Shown here one piece after another: positions 19,901-26,550 of a stretch of DNA of 51,561 bases; the stretch's first letter is position 1; each line of letters opens with the position of its first letter. Source of the stretch: Bacteroidota bacterium (lineage in GTDB: Bacteria; Bacteroidota; Ignavibacteria; Ignavibacteriales; Melioribacteraceae); the NCBI GenBank assembly GCA_023447335.1, contig JAEXOD010000114.1, positions 1 to 51,561 on the forward strand. The letters run 5' to 3'. The notes below the pieces were generated by a model. The model was not told the origin of the DNA and made no database searches. It saw only the letters and a program-made list of their open reading frames with translations. Made by a program: the position numbers and the translations under genes.

Positions 19901-20495
19901 TTGATAAATCATTTATTGCGGCATCAGATAAATCAGATACTCTTATTTTTACCGTTGAGGAACTAATATTAGGAACATTCCATGAATATGCTCCTTTTGC
20001 AGCAGAGCTATCCACAAAATTCCAATTTATATCATCTGTAGTATATTCTATCTTTACTTTTGTTATACCAACACTAACCCAAGTAATAGAATGAGTTGTA
20101 CCTGATCTAATAATCTCTGTACCATTCGGGCTTGTCAAGGTAATTGGCTGAACAATACTAAATACGTTATCCGAAACAGCATAATCAGCCGAATTAGCTT
20201 CGTCTGAAACCCTTACCTTGGCAAGAGTCGTTGGGGTTGTCGTTGCAGGAATATGCCATATATATTTTCTGGCATTGGCGGGATAATAACCATTGAGAGT
20301 AATCCAATTTACTCCATTATCAACAGAGTATTCGATTTTTAAGAAGGCAGGCCCAGCAAAATTCCATTTAATCGTGTCGGTTTTACCGATATAAAAGGAT
20401 TCTCCTCCGTTAGGACGAGAAAGTGTTATAAATGCAAATGTATTTACTGATAAAAATGTAAATAACAAGACAACTAAAAGTAAAAATTTTTTCAT
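10941..20495 (-). CDS. Giant T9SS-secreted surface protein with 29 Ig-like repeats
   Basis: 3184 residues. Residues 1-21 are a Sec signal peptide. Residues about 22-2750 are 29 tandem repeats of about 93 residues, each beginning with a pattern like PNGGExWRxGT, then ITWTS, VKIEYTTNNGxxW, a Y-x-W-x-(V/I)-P strand, (C/V)K(V/I)RIS and a closing F-x-I-Y. They resemble the bacterial Kre9/KNH-like Ig-type domain (PF10342). Next is a region of about 340 residues containing PGWNLISNPF and a YEGYAFYN segment, then a type A T9SS sorting domain (last 92 residues, with LYQNYPNPFNAGT and SGVYFVRV). The protein is probably exported across the outer membrane and attached to the surface as a long fibre-like adhesin. 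It follows a membrane-anchored partner gene by 42 bases. Confidence 0.9.
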   Translation of the reverse strand: MKKFLLLVVLLFTFLSVNTFAFITLSRPNGGESFYIGKTDTIKWNFAGPAFLKIEYSVDNGVNWITLNGYYPANARKYIWHIPATTTPTTLAKVRVSDEANSADYAVSDNVFSIVQPITLTSPNGTEIIRSGTTHSITWVSVGITKVKIEYTTDDINWNFVDSSAAKGAYSWNVPNISSSTVKIRVSDLSDAAINDLSNANFRIIQPGLTLTSPNGGESWRSGTQHDITWTSTDVTTVKIEYTTDDINWNTVINSVNASENKYTWTIPNLSSGSVKVRITDNDYNDVTDISAANFSLIIPSVTLTAPNGGESWRSGTQHDITWTSADVTTVKIEYTTDDINWNTVTNSVNAADNKYTWTIPNLSSGSVKVRITDNDFNDVNDISAANFSFLIPSITLTAPNGGESWRSGTEHDITWTSTDVTTVKIEYTTDDINWNTVINSVNASENKYTWTVPNVVSSTVKIKVTDNDYNDVSDLSNANFRIYTPVITLTSPNGLENLRGGTSHDITWTSNDITKVKIEYTTNNGLNWETVIDSTSDAGKKYTWTVPEITNSTVKVRVSKHDENTINDISDSDFRIFVPSITVTAPNTDVNLLAGANYQITWISNDVTNVNIEYSTDSGTNWLPSIVSNYAAASGNYTWLVPNTLSANCLIRISKSDETSINDVSDTAFRIYKPSIQVVSPNGGESWRFGTTDTLKWISFDVSNVKLEYTKDDGLNWTTISFSEPDVSKKYAWQIPDDVSNNVKVRISNVDDPSINDVSDVAFRIYKPTLVLNSPNGGEEWRVGTTHDITWSSTDISNITIEYTTNEGANWETIIANAPALSQKYTWNINIQPSNNIKVKISKTGEPTLNDVSDLPFVVYQPSLTLSTPNGGELWRVNSNQQITWTKNYIDLMKLEYTTNNGADWWVIKDSVNANLLAYTWKIPNVSSLTCKVRISKVGEPTINDESNAVFTIYEPNISLVSPDGGEEWRVGTTQNISWTQSFISNIKIEYTTNNGSEWIILENNYPAFAKENSYTWLIPNKVSTNCRVRISKSDEPTLKDSSSSVFTIYQKVLTLTRPVGGEEFEVGKVENITWNSQYINKVKIEYTKNNGADWVLLDTVNAIGGSYAWTVPNDVTTNAKIRISDNNELSITQTSNNPFTIFKRTINIVTPNGGQTWRIGTQKSITWTQTYITGNVRIDYSTDSGNNWVEVISSVAASLGNYEWTIPNTASANCYIRISSNDFPTVRDTSSASFTIYNPSLIVTSPNGGEKWRVGTKYNVTWQNNFVNNVKIEYSTNNGSDWLLVNASVLGSTQSYEWTIPNTVSQNCKVRISDVLEPAINDISNAVFEIYNPFISIITPNGGELWRGGTTQTIRWTSYFVSGDSVKIEFFNGSSWSIIEENVIGSLGQYDWIVPQNTLSTNCKIKISKMTETGIYDESNAPFTVYYPYVNLISPNGGEAWRVGRQETIKWKAGYTNSLNIEYSTNSGTDWLPIASNIVATDTTYSWTIPNTESDNCKLRIYDNTAPAIGDTSTNNFAIYLPFITVVRPNGGERFKVGTVDTIRWNSKRVNAVTISYSTDNGLTWEPIINSLGSAGSYGWTVPNKISTNCKILIKDANEPTIFDASDAVFEIYKPKVTVVSPNGGERWRMGTVQNITWTSNDIDNVKIELSKDDGLTYPVTITQSTAASTRTYAWTVPLDTIDYENCKIRISDALSSDYADSSDQRFAMYSPKLAVTEPNGGEKYRVGSSQIIRWTSSSVPNVKIEYSTDNGINWSLITAITNGNSGAYGWTIPNTVSTQCRIKITDVTETTFYDISDNTFEIFQPQIAVVSPNGGEIWQAGSTKEIKWTSNDIDKLKIEFSTNNGVNWLLITGSAIADSGYYNWEIPVTISSTQCKVRITSASEDILTDVSDAVFTIFKPVLALISPNGNETWRTKTEQVIKWTSENIVNVKLDYTTNNGLTWLPITPSTPAAASSFKWVVPVTPANNCRVRISNVIDEAIFDESDNTFVIYNPTITLLSPNGGERWKVGTKKNITWEYSSIQNVKLEYSTNGGVNWKINNANTAAAAQTYQWTVEDFPSTNCLIRISDVTEATLNDSCNAVFTIYNPKITVTSPVKEDYWRSGSRHEITWTSNDVTTIKIEYTSDNGESWDPVENSLVAATGKYNWLIPYIPNSVSDSCRVKITDLDDGTVIGYSENTFTIYEPNIKVKTPDGGEYWRIGTQQAITWKSNDITNVKIELSVNSGVEWETIVPTISAATGSYLWTVPNKESENCRIRISDVNEQQLSDVSDDNFTIYASNIKVTYPTVNSSWRVGELETITWTSNNVNKVKVEITTNDSTNWTQLITGLNAAEGKYAVVVPNTPSNTCRIKVSDASTSKVYGISELFKIYNSNITVKSPNGGENWRAGTKKTITWESTNIENVTIDYSTNNGGTWNNVVSGLPATDKSYEWVIPSDLSSSSCKIKISNSIAANVYDVSNSVFSINRATIQISAPLGGENWRVLTNHYIAWQGNNLQAVNIDYSTNDGVNWIRIASEVSAVSGTYVWNVPNTVSENCRVRVSDFEDPNVNSVSPEKFIISTSGIKLLSPNGSEYWRAGTNHFITWQCSDIAVVKIEYSVDGGVGWNTITSNVTASSKSYNWTVPGAVPSTQCKVRVIDANFITALDESDSVFTIYQPNVKLLKPNGGEEYQIGVLNDVEWESNDIENVKIEMTTNNGSTWNSITGNTSAALKKYSWLTTGNASVLCKVRISASLDATVYDISDTKFTIFKYPEIIKLEKTFTFEDAEDIASYKIISLPGDNNLPLGQIIPGSYRDDWKAFYDNGSDKDYFIEYDGSDKFNFKPGNAFWVISRNNFTVNSNIAPTSINDTNYAKIPIRPGWNLISNPFEKASSWSKITQINGFTSNAIIYSYSGSWTYPNSLMQPYEGYAFYNATNKTEMKIPYSPSGAISGSLLKQGDSDLLLLLQDNEIVMGKIGVSLNDKALTTYDDEDILAPPSDFANADIRLYNNDLGISYKYLFSESRPVDENGMQFELRTKNLTGKDLIVNCLNALNKYENLEVYLLDGRISKLYNLKEISNITIPKYYKENVYKILIGNEGFIESVKNSLTPTEFKLYQNYPNPFNAGTVIRYSLPNECFVNITVYDALGRVVKVLLNDKINEGYHELFVEMNNNASGVYFVRVNAKTVDGSKTFSETKKIMLLK
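19036..19872 (-). repeat. Three near-identical 279-base tandem repeats in the surface-protein gene
   Basis: Repeats 3, 4 and 5 of the giant protein share long identical stretches at the DNA level (for example GGAGCCGTTAATGTAA near 19301 and 19579), with an exact period of 279 bases, while the other 26 repeats are strongly diverged. This indicates a recent local duplication. Confidence 0.8.
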
Positions 20496-20537
20496 ATGCT
20501 TTTTCTCATAAAAAGTAAAAATTATTTATCTTTTATA

Positions 20538-21080
20538 CTAAAAAGGTCTTTTGGGGGGATTTGGTATTGCATCCTCTTCGGCTTCCTCATCCGCAGGTCT
20601 AAATACGGTAAGCACTAATGCCACAACCACCACAACGGCGCCACCGACATAATAGTACCAGGTACTGCCCCCCGAAGATTTGCTTTCATCCTTCTTTTGC
20701 GTTCGATCAAACGGTTGATTTGTTGTTGCAATAGGTTCGGCAACAAACAAAAACTCATAATCCGTAGTATTTGGAACAAAGCTAATATCATCCTGATAAT
20801 TCCATGTAAAGCTATTATTATAACCGGATGAAATATCGGCTCCTAACATACCTTCATAACTATTAACGGAATACTCGGAAAGCGTATCAACTTTTGACCT
20901 AAATTTTGCAGTCACTCTATACTTTTGGTCCGATAATCCGGACAAATCATAATAAACACTTACTTTTTGACTATCAACATTGAAAACAACATTGGAAATT
21001 AGGTTTTCCTGTGCCCATAATCGATTTGCAGTAAAGCTTACTAAAAGCGCTAAAAAAATCGTAACAGGTAACATTTTCAT
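20538..21080 (-). CDS. Signal-peptide, beta-domain, single-span membrane protein of unknown function
   Basis: I do not recognise a named family with confidence. The 180 residues show a signal peptide (1-23, ending LWAQ), a beta-rich extracytoplasmic domain (about 24-118, with VYYDLSGLSDQKYRV and NNSFTWNYQDD, similar in pattern to small Ig-like domains found before sulfatase-modifying-type domains in other secreted proteins), a low-complexity Ser/Gly/Lys linker, one membrane span (about 142-161, valine-rich) and a short acidic tail rich in Glu and Asp ending PPKRPF. The gene lies 42 bases upstream of the giant surface protein and is probably co-transcribed, so a role in anchoring, export or sensing linked to that protein is a reasonable guess. 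Confidence 0.6.
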   Translation of the reverse strand: MKMLPVTIFLALLVSFTANRLWAQENLISNVVFNVDSQKVSVYYDLSGLSDQKYRVTAKFRSKVDTLSEYSVNSYEGMLGADISSGYNNSFTWNYQDDISFVPNTTDYEFLFVAEPIATTNQPFDRTQKKDESKSSGGSTWYYYVGGAVVVVVALVLTVFRPADEEAEEDAIPNPPKRPF

Positions 21081-21206
21081 AAAACACCCGTCTTTTAATT
21101 ACACTAAATATTATATTTTAAATATTAACAAAAAAAAAGACAATATCAAATAAAATAATAATATTATTATATTAAATTATATTATTAATTTTGAAAACCC
21201 TTATAA

Positions 21207-21222
21207 TGTGACATATATCACT
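21207..21222. promoter_or_regulatory. Crp/Fnr-like palindromic site
   Basis: TGTGA at 21207-21211, six bases, then TCACT at 21218-21222: nine of ten positions match the classical Crp half-sites TGTGA-N6-TCACA. It stands between the yraN stop and the start of the membrane-anchored/giant-protein unit, about 127 bases upstream of that start. The regulator is not encoded here. Confidence 0.4.
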
Positions 21223-21227
21223 TATGT

Positions 21228-21578
21228 CTAAAATGCATTTTTTAAATGATTAATTATAGGTTTTTCATTAGTGAATGTAACTCCTATAAAATCTAACCTA
21301 ATTAATAAATTAATATATGGATTTTGCATTAAATACATTTCTGCGGCTTTCCTAACTTGTTTTCTTTTCCCAACACTCAAACTTTCTTCAGGTTTACCGT
21401 ATCCGGTTCCTGATTTACTTCTTACTTCAACAAAAACCAAATAATTACCTTCTTTTGCAATTATATCAATTTCATTGTGAGATATTGTATAATTTCGAGC
21501 TACTATTTCATACCCCAAATTACGAAGATACTCTTCTGCCAAATCTTCTGCATTATTTCCTCTCTCTTTTTTCTCCAT
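21228..21578 (-). CDS. yraN: YraN family (UPF0102) endonuclease-like protein
   Basis: 116 residues, the usual length. The family signature is complete: GNNAEDLAEEYLRNLGY at the start, then NEIDIIAKEGNYLVFVEVRSKS, which holds the D-(E)xK-like residues of a restriction-endonuclease fold, and GKRKQVRKAAEMYL. The biochemical role is unsettled; a DNA repair or processing nuclease is suspected from the fold. The gene directly follows rnhB (stop and start adjacent), an arrangement seen in many bacteria. Confidence 0.9.
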   Translation of the reverse strand: MEKKERGNNAEDLAEEYLRNLGYEIVARNYTISHNEIDIIAKEGNYLVFVEVRSKSGTGYGKPEESLSVGKRKQVRKAAEMYLMQNPYINLLIRLDFIGVTFTNEKPIINHLKNAF

Positions 21579-22205
21579 TTACTCTCCGAATTCAATAGGA
21601 ATTAAATCTGTATATTTCCTTAAAAACGACTTACGGTGCAAAGGGGATAACCCAAGTTTAAATACCGATTCAAAATGTTCTTTTGTAGGATAACCTTTAT
21701 TTTTTCCCCAATTATACTGCGGATATTTTTCGGATTCTTTTAACATTATTTCATCCCTTACTACTTTTGCAATTATTGAAGCAGCCGCTATAACAAACGA
21801 CTTTGCATCTCCCTTAACAATTGCTTCTGTTTTTATATCCGAGTGAAATTTTTTATTTCCGTCTATTAATATCAAATCCGGCTTTACAATCAGGTTTTCA
21901 CATGCAATGCTCATCGCTTTTAATGATGCTTGAAGAATATTGATTTTATCAATTTCATTATTATCCAATATGGCATAACCATAAGATAAAGCCTTGTTAA
22001 TAATTTCTTTAAATAGCGTCTCCCTCTTCTTTTCACTCAGTTTTTTACTGTCATTAATTTCGTCAATAAAATCACTTTGTTTGAAAACTACTGCCGCCGC
22101 TACTACGGGACCGGCTATAGGACCACGTCCAGCTTCGTCTACGCCTGCCAAATAATTTATTCCGTTATTATAAAATTGTAAATCAAATCTTTTCAATTCA
22201 TTCAT
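21579..22205 (-). CDS. rnhB: Ribonuclease HII
   Basis: Cuts the RNA strand of RNA/DNA hybrids and removes single ribonucleotides from DNA. The N-terminal GVDEAGRGPIAGPVVAAAV motif carries the catalytic Asp23-Glu24, LILIDGNK the third acidic residue, and SIIAKVVRDEIM the fourth (RD). 208 residues is normal. It lies two bases after the UbiA gene and directly before yraN, so the three are probably co-transcribed. Confidence 0.95.
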   Translation of the reverse strand: MNELKRFDLQFYNNGINYLAGVDEAGRGPIAGPVVAAAVVFKQSDFIDEINDSKKLSEKKRETLFKEIINKALSYGYAILDNNEIDKINILQASLKAMSIACENLIVKPDLILIDGNKKFHSDIKTEAIVKGDAKSFVIAAASIIAKVVRDEIMLKESEKYPQYNWGKNKGYPTKEHFESVFKLGLSPLHRKSFLRKYTDLIPIEFGE

Positions 22206-22207
22206 TG

Positions 22208-23047
22208 TTAATATCCGAAATAAATAGCAACTATACCTATTATCATTAATATTTTTAATTGAAAACTAACTTTGCTATATGTTTTTATATCAGAATTTTG
22301 AGTAAACAACCTTATCGAATAAATAAAAAGGGGATTAAAAACAGTCATTATTATTATAAAATATTCTATTTTATATATTCCAAAAACATAGGGTAACACC
22401 GAACAAACAGATAATAATACGGAAAATGCTACAACTAAATTTCTTGTTGACTTTAATCCGTATAAAACAGGAAACGTAACTACATCGTTTGCATAATCAC
22501 CCTCTGCATCCTCAGCGTCTTTTACAACTTCTCTAATAAAATTTATTAAAAAAGCAAAAACTGCAGGAATTACTGCCTCTTTTGCATTACCTATTGAAGC
22601 TCCGCCAAATATAAATGCCATCCCGGTAAAAAAAGAAACCACAAAATTACCGACTAGAATAACTCCCTTAAGTTTATATGAGTAAAAAAATATTACAACA
22701 TTAGCAACAATAACAATTACTATAGAAATAAAATTTAGATTTACGGTTAAAAATGTTATTATAAAAAGTAAAAAAAAATAAAACGTTAGCGCATTAAATT
22801 TCTTTAATTTTCCGGAAGGTAATACTCTATTTGGTCTGTTTATTTTATCAATATCGTAATCAAAATAATCATTAATTACGTTCCCCGCCGAACCGGTTAA
22901 TGCCCCCGCCAAAGCAGCAATTAATAATGAAGCCCAATTAAACAAAATTCCTTTGCAAATTAGCCCGGCAACTATTATCGAAATAAATGAAATAATAAAA
23001 TTTACCGGGCGTATTAATTTTATATAAAGCCCTATTTGCCTAATCAT
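22208..23047 (-). CDS. UbiA prenyltransferase, digeranylgeranylglyceryl-phosphate-synthase-like
   Basis: Polytopic membrane prenyltransferase (279 residues, about eight to nine spans). The first Asp-rich site is NDYFDYDIDKINRPNR (residues 59-74) followed by VLPSGK, and the second is KDAEDAEGDYAND (about residues 189-201). The NDYFDYDID-x3-NRP-xR-x2-PSG pattern is that of the enzymes that attach a second geranylgeranyl chain to geranylgeranylglyceryl phosphate in archaea; Bacteroidota and relatives carry homologues. A quinone or heme prenyltransferase is the alternative, but those differ at this motif. Neighbours are a cytochrome c gene five bases upstream and rnhB two bases downstream. Confidence 0.78.
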   Translation of the reverse strand: MIRQIGLYIKLIRPVNFIISFISIIVAGLICKGILFNWASLLIAALAGALTGSAGNVINDYFDYDIDKINRPNRVLPSGKLKKFNALTFYFFLLFIITFLTVNLNFISIVIVIVANVVIFFYSYKLKGVILVGNFVVSFFTGMAFIFGGASIGNAKEAVIPAVFAFLINFIREVVKDAEDAEGDYANDVVTFPVLYGLKSTRNLVVAFSVLLSVCSVLPYVFGIYKIEYFIIIMTVFNPLFIYSIRLFTQNSDIKTYSKVSFQLKILMIIGIVAIYFGY

Positions 23048-23052
23048 TAATT

Positions 23053-23466
23053 TTAATTAAGATTTATAATATAATCTGTAATTTTGCCAAGTTCTTTAAC
23101 ATCAATATTATCGTAAGCAGGCATTACGCTTCTATATTCTTCTTTATATTTTGCAATTCTTTCGTTATTGCCGTAAGATGAAGGATTGCGTAAATAATTT
23201 ATTAATTCATCACGTTTCCAATAATCTTTAACTGCAACTAAAGACGGAGCCATTCCGCTCCCTCTAAGTTCGGCTCCGTGACAGTTAGTACATCCAATTT
23301 TATTTGCTAATGCCAAACCTTCGTTACTTGTATTATTACCCATTGCTTCAGTTTGGGAATAATTTTCGGGGATATTTGGCTCGTCATCATATGTTACCCA
23401 TGTAATTATCGAAAGAATTACAAATATCGATAAAAAAGCCAATATCCATTTTTGTGCGTTTGTCAT
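23053..23466 (-). CDS. Membrane-anchored class I cytochrome c
   Basis: 137 residues. An uncleaved N-terminal span (about residues 7-25) anchors a periplasmic heme domain with the attachment motif CTNCH (C59, C62, H63) and a likely methionine ligand M115 in SVMPAYD. GLALANKIGC before the motif and a C-terminal helix with KITDYIINLN fit small mono-heme carriers of respiratory chains. No oxidase or reductase genes are next to it, so its partner is unknown. Downstream genes are UbiA-type and rnhB, upstream is a cell-wall amidase 27 bases away. Confidence 0.9.
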   Translation of the reverse strand: MTNAQKWILAFLSIFVILSIITWVTYDDEPNIPENYSQTEAMGNNTSNEGLALANKIGCTNCHGAELRGSGMAPSLVAVKDYWKRDELINYLRNPSSYGNNERIAKYKEEYRSVMPAYDNIDVKELGKITDYIINLN

Positions 23467-23493
23467 ATATTTTTCCTTGTTTTTTTCTGTTAA

Positions 23494-25080
23494 TTAGTTT
23501 AATTCTTCAGCCATCGTTTTTTGATAATACTCTTTGTATTTTTTAATTGAATTAAAAATTGTTTTAGCAATCTCGTTTTGACCGGCTTCGCTTTTTAAAT
23601 ATGCTTCATCTTTGCGATTACTTAAAAATCCTGCTTCAACCAGTACATTTGGCATAGAGGCACCTACTAAAACATAAAATCCTGCTTGTTTAATTCCGCG
23701 TGAAGGAATATTAAGTTCGTTTTTCCAAGTTGAGTTTAATATATCACTAAATTGCTCGCTGTATCGCATATAAGAGGACTGCGCCATACTTACTAAAATA
23801 AAATTTTCATCGGTTAATTTTTGATATCTATTAGGATCTTCTTCATATTTGATTACGCTATTTTCAAATTCGGCAATGTTTATTGCTTCTTGCGTTCTAC
23901 CCGGTCTTAACAAATATACTTCAAAACCTCGGGCGTCTTCCGTTTTTTGGGGAGTAGAATTACAATGCACCGAAATAAACAATTTACCGTTATTCTCGTT
24001 TGCTATCTTACCGCGTTTATAAATTTCAACAAATTTATCTGTTTTGCGTGTATATACAACTTTTACGGTAGGAAGTTCTTCTTCAATTAATTTACCTATT
24101 TTAAGAACTATTCCCAAGTTGACATCTTTTTCTCTAACTCCTGTTACGCCAATTGCACCGGCATCTTTACCGCCATGTCCGGCATCTAAAACCACAACAT
24201 CAAAATTCCATTTATCCTTAAGTTTACCGTTATCTTTTTTAACTTGTTTTAACTTTTTATTATGAATAGTCAAAATAATATTATTGCTTTCTGAATCTTT
24301 AAAAATATCGTGGGCAGAGTAACTACCGGCTTCCAGTTCAAATAATAACTCGCCTCCGTTTTCAAGAGCCTTAAAATCAGTTTTTTCAATAATTCCCGTT
24401 TCAGCCTGATGAATTGTAATTTCGGGATTAACGGCAACATTTTCCAATGTAACTTTTAATAAATCTTTTTGATATTTTGCCGAGTACTTAACCCCTTTTT
24501 TATCTGTTTTGATTGTTACCAAAGTTCCGTTTGCTTTAATTTTGTATTCAAGCTCATTCAGTTCATAATTAGTTTTAGAATCTTTTTTAGTTTCCGGTTT
24601 TGGTTCTTCTTCAACTGTTTTGGTAATTACATCAAGTTTTTCTGCGTTCCCTACTATAATTGTGCCGCTATTTTTATCAAATGTTACGGTTTTACCACCT
24701 GCATAGGATATATATTCTAATGTATAATCTAAAGGAATGAATAAATCATCATTTACTATTTTTATGGATTGAGCCAATTGATAAACTTTTTGATTATTAT
24801 CTCTTCTATCGGTAATTATTATAAAGTGATTATTGGCAGTAAATTTAACATTAAAATTATTAAACTTAATTTCAAGCTTTCCGGCTTCCTTATTATAAAA
24901 GTAATTTGAATTAAGCCCCATTGCAATATTTTTTGCAGAACAATAAAGCAAATTATTTGATTCAAAAGAAGAAATAGGAAATGCTTTATTTTCACCTTCC
25001 ACCACCAATGTCACTTTATTTTGAGCACTTACTATAATACTTATAAATATAAAAATAATTACTAATGCATTTTTAATCAT
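23494..25080 (-). CDS. N-acetylmuramoyl-L-alanine amidase (Amidase_3) with N-terminal binding domains
   Basis: Cleaves the bond between MurNAc and the peptide stem of peptidoglycan. Residues 1-19 form a signal peptide; about 20-150 resemble a copper-amine-oxidase-like/stalk domain (two copies of a beta motif ending GTIIVGNAEKL); about 170-280 form an AMIN-like beta domain; about 290-515 are the zinc amidase with VVLDAGHGGKDAG (zinc His and following Glu region), SVHCNS (zinc His) and VLVEAGFLSN (catalytic Glu). 528 residues. It overlaps the methyltransferase gene by one base (TAATG), so the pair is translationally coupled. Confidence 0.9.
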   Translation of the reverse strand: MIKNALVIIFIFISIIVSAQNKVTLVVEGENKAFPISSFESNNLLYCSAKNIAMGLNSNYFYNKEAGKLEIKFNNFNVKFTANNHFIIITDRRDNNQKVYQLAQSIKIVNDDLFIPLDYTLEYISYAGGKTVTFDKNSGTIIVGNAEKLDVITKTVEEEPKPETKKDSKTNYELNELEYKIKANGTLVTIKTDKKGVKYSAKYQKDLLKVTLENVAVNPEITIHQAETGIIEKTDFKALENGGELLFELEAGSYSAHDIFKDSESNNIILTIHNKKLKQVKKDNGKLKDKWNFDVVVLDAGHGGKDAGAIGVTGVREKDVNLGIVLKIGKLIEEELPTVKVVYTRKTDKFVEIYKRGKIANENNGKLFISVHCNSTPQKTEDARGFEVYLLRPGRTQEAINIAEFENSVIKYEEDPNRYQKLTDENFILVSMAQSSYMRYSEQFSDILNSTWKNELNIPSRGIKQAGFYVLVGASMPNVLVEAGFLSNRKDEAYLKSEAGQNEIAKTIFNSIKKYKEYYQKTMAEELN

Positions 25081-25664
25081 TACTTACCCCATTTAGGCAA
25101 TAAAAAACCTGCCTTACTTTTATAAACTTCAAATTCGCTCGAAAAATGTTTTAACAATAAACTTTCTTCAAGTTTTGCTCGTAAAACAAATAAAGGAATT
25201 TCCATAAAAACAACAATCGGTAAAACTAAATAAGAACCTAATGCTACTGCAGCACCAAAATCGCTTATAACTTGAAATAAATACTGCGGATGCCGAATAA
25301 AACGATATATACCGCCGGTAACAAGTTTATGTTTATTAAAGATAATCACTTCCTGCGAGTAACTATCCCCCATTGCCTTAAATGAATAAACCTGTAAATA
25401 CGAACCCAATCCAAACAACACTAAGCCGATAATTCTATAGATATCATATTTAGCCTCAGGCGTAATTGTCCCAATATTAAATATTCCTAATACTATTAAC
25501 ATTAAAATTAATGCCGAAATATTTGGCGGTAGTTTTTGAAGATAAGACTTCGGTTTTTCTTTATATTGACTTACTGCTGCTTTTAATCCTTTTTTGGCAC
25601 CGGTCATATTGCCGGCTAAAGATAAAAATAGTATTATTCCGCTTAGTATCCTAATTGCATCCAT
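25080..25664 (-). CDS. Isoprenylcysteine/phospholipid methyltransferase-like membrane protein
   Basis: 194 residues with about five membrane spans. The C-terminal half carries the ICMT/PEMT signature: GGIYRFIRHPQY (SAM-binding region) and, after two hydrophobic stretches, a conserved acidic pair in LRAKLEESLLLKHF followed by FEVYKSKAGFLLP. Bacterial members methylate a range of lipids or small molecules at the membrane and their substrate cannot be told from sequence. The stop overlaps the amidase start, and the next upstream gene is 84 bases away. Confidence 0.78.
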   Translation of the reverse strand: MDAIRILSGIILFLSLAGNMTGAKKGLKAAVSQYKEKPKSYLQKLPPNISALILMLIVLGIFNIGTITPEAKYDIYRIIGLVLFGLGSYLQVYSFKAMGDSYSQEVIIFNKHKLVTGGIYRFIRHPQYLFQVISDFGAAVALGSYLVLPIVVFMEIPLFVLRAKLEESLLLKHFSSEFEVYKSKAGFLLPKWGK

Positions 25665-25748
25665 ACAACAAATATTTTATTTAATTCTTAATAATAAAAC
25701 TTTATTTCATTATATTCAAGCTAAAGCGAAATAACTTAGAAAAAGCCT

Positions 25749-26543
25749 TTATTTTTTAATGCTAAGTTCCTTAAAATACTCCAAATGGGTTATAACCGTT
25801 TTAGTCCAAAACTCCCAATTATGGTTACCGGGAGATGTATTATATGTTATTTTTACTTTATGTTTTTTTGCTGCTTTATTAAATTCTTTATTTGCTTTAA
25901 ATGCAAAATCTTCGGTTCCGCAATCAACTATTATCATAGTCTTACTTGTTCCGAATTTTCTTAATAATTCAACAGCACTATAATTATCCCAAGTTTTTTT
26001 ATTCTTTTTATATTCGCCGAGTAAATTTTTCATTTCCCATTTATCCGGAAATAATCTTATATCTAAAATACCGCTCATTGAGCCGGCTGCTTTAAACTTC
26101 TTTTGATTCTGTAAATATAATAACATTGACCCATGACCCCCCATACTTAAGCCGGTGATAAAGATATTACTTTTATCTACTTTATACTTTGTATTTAGTA
26201 ATGGGTATAAATCACTCCAAAAAAACTTTTCGTATTGGTTATTTTTTCTTTCAGGACTATTAACATACCACGAATTATAATATCCTTCGGGACAAACAAT
26301 TATAAATTGGTATTTATCTGCCAATTCTTGCAAATTTACATTATTACTCCAATCTTTATACGAACCGCTATAACCATGTAATAAATACATTAAAGGGAAT
26401 TCTGAGTTTTCCTTGTAGTTAACAGGCACATAAACAAGCGTTTTGCTTTCTCCCGGCAAATAAAGCTTAGAAAAAACCAAAGTATCTTGTGCAAATAGCG
26501 ATATTGTAACAAAAAACAATATCATAAAAAACTTATATTTCAT
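25749..26543 (-). CDS. Secreted alpha/beta-hydrolase esterase (esterase D/feruloyl esterase type)
   Basis: 264 residues with a signal peptide (1-18, cut after LFA) and a single alpha/beta-hydrolase domain of the putative esterase family (PF00756). HGYSGSYKDW provides the oxyanion region, the nucleophile elbow is GLSMGG (Ser133), the acid is probably the Asp in CGTEDFAF, and the histidine is in GNHNWEFW near the C-terminus. Such enzymes hydrolyse feruloyl, acetyl or formyl-thiol esters. It starts seven bases after the D-aminoacylase-like gene, so the two exported hydrolases are likely co-expressed. Confidence 0.88.
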   Translation of the reverse strand: MKYKFFMILFFVTISLFAQDTLVFSKLYLPGESKTLVYVPVNYKENSEFPLMYLLHGYSGSYKDWSNNVNLQELADKYQFIIVCPEGYYNSWYVNSPERKNNQYEKFFWSDLYPLLNTKYKVDKSNIFITGLSMGGHGSMLLYLQNQKKFKAAGSMSGILDIRLFPDKWEMKNLLGEYKKNKKTWDNYSAVELLRKFGTSKTMIIVDCGTEDFAFKANKEFNKAAKKHKVKITYNTSPGNHNWEFWTKTVITHLEYFKELSIKK

Positions 26544-26550
26544 TAAAACC

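Noticed and set aside
24044..24265. Plus-strand open frames inside the amidase and deacylase genes
   Set aside because: They lie opposite to genes with clear catalytic motifs and lack any recognisable features of their own.
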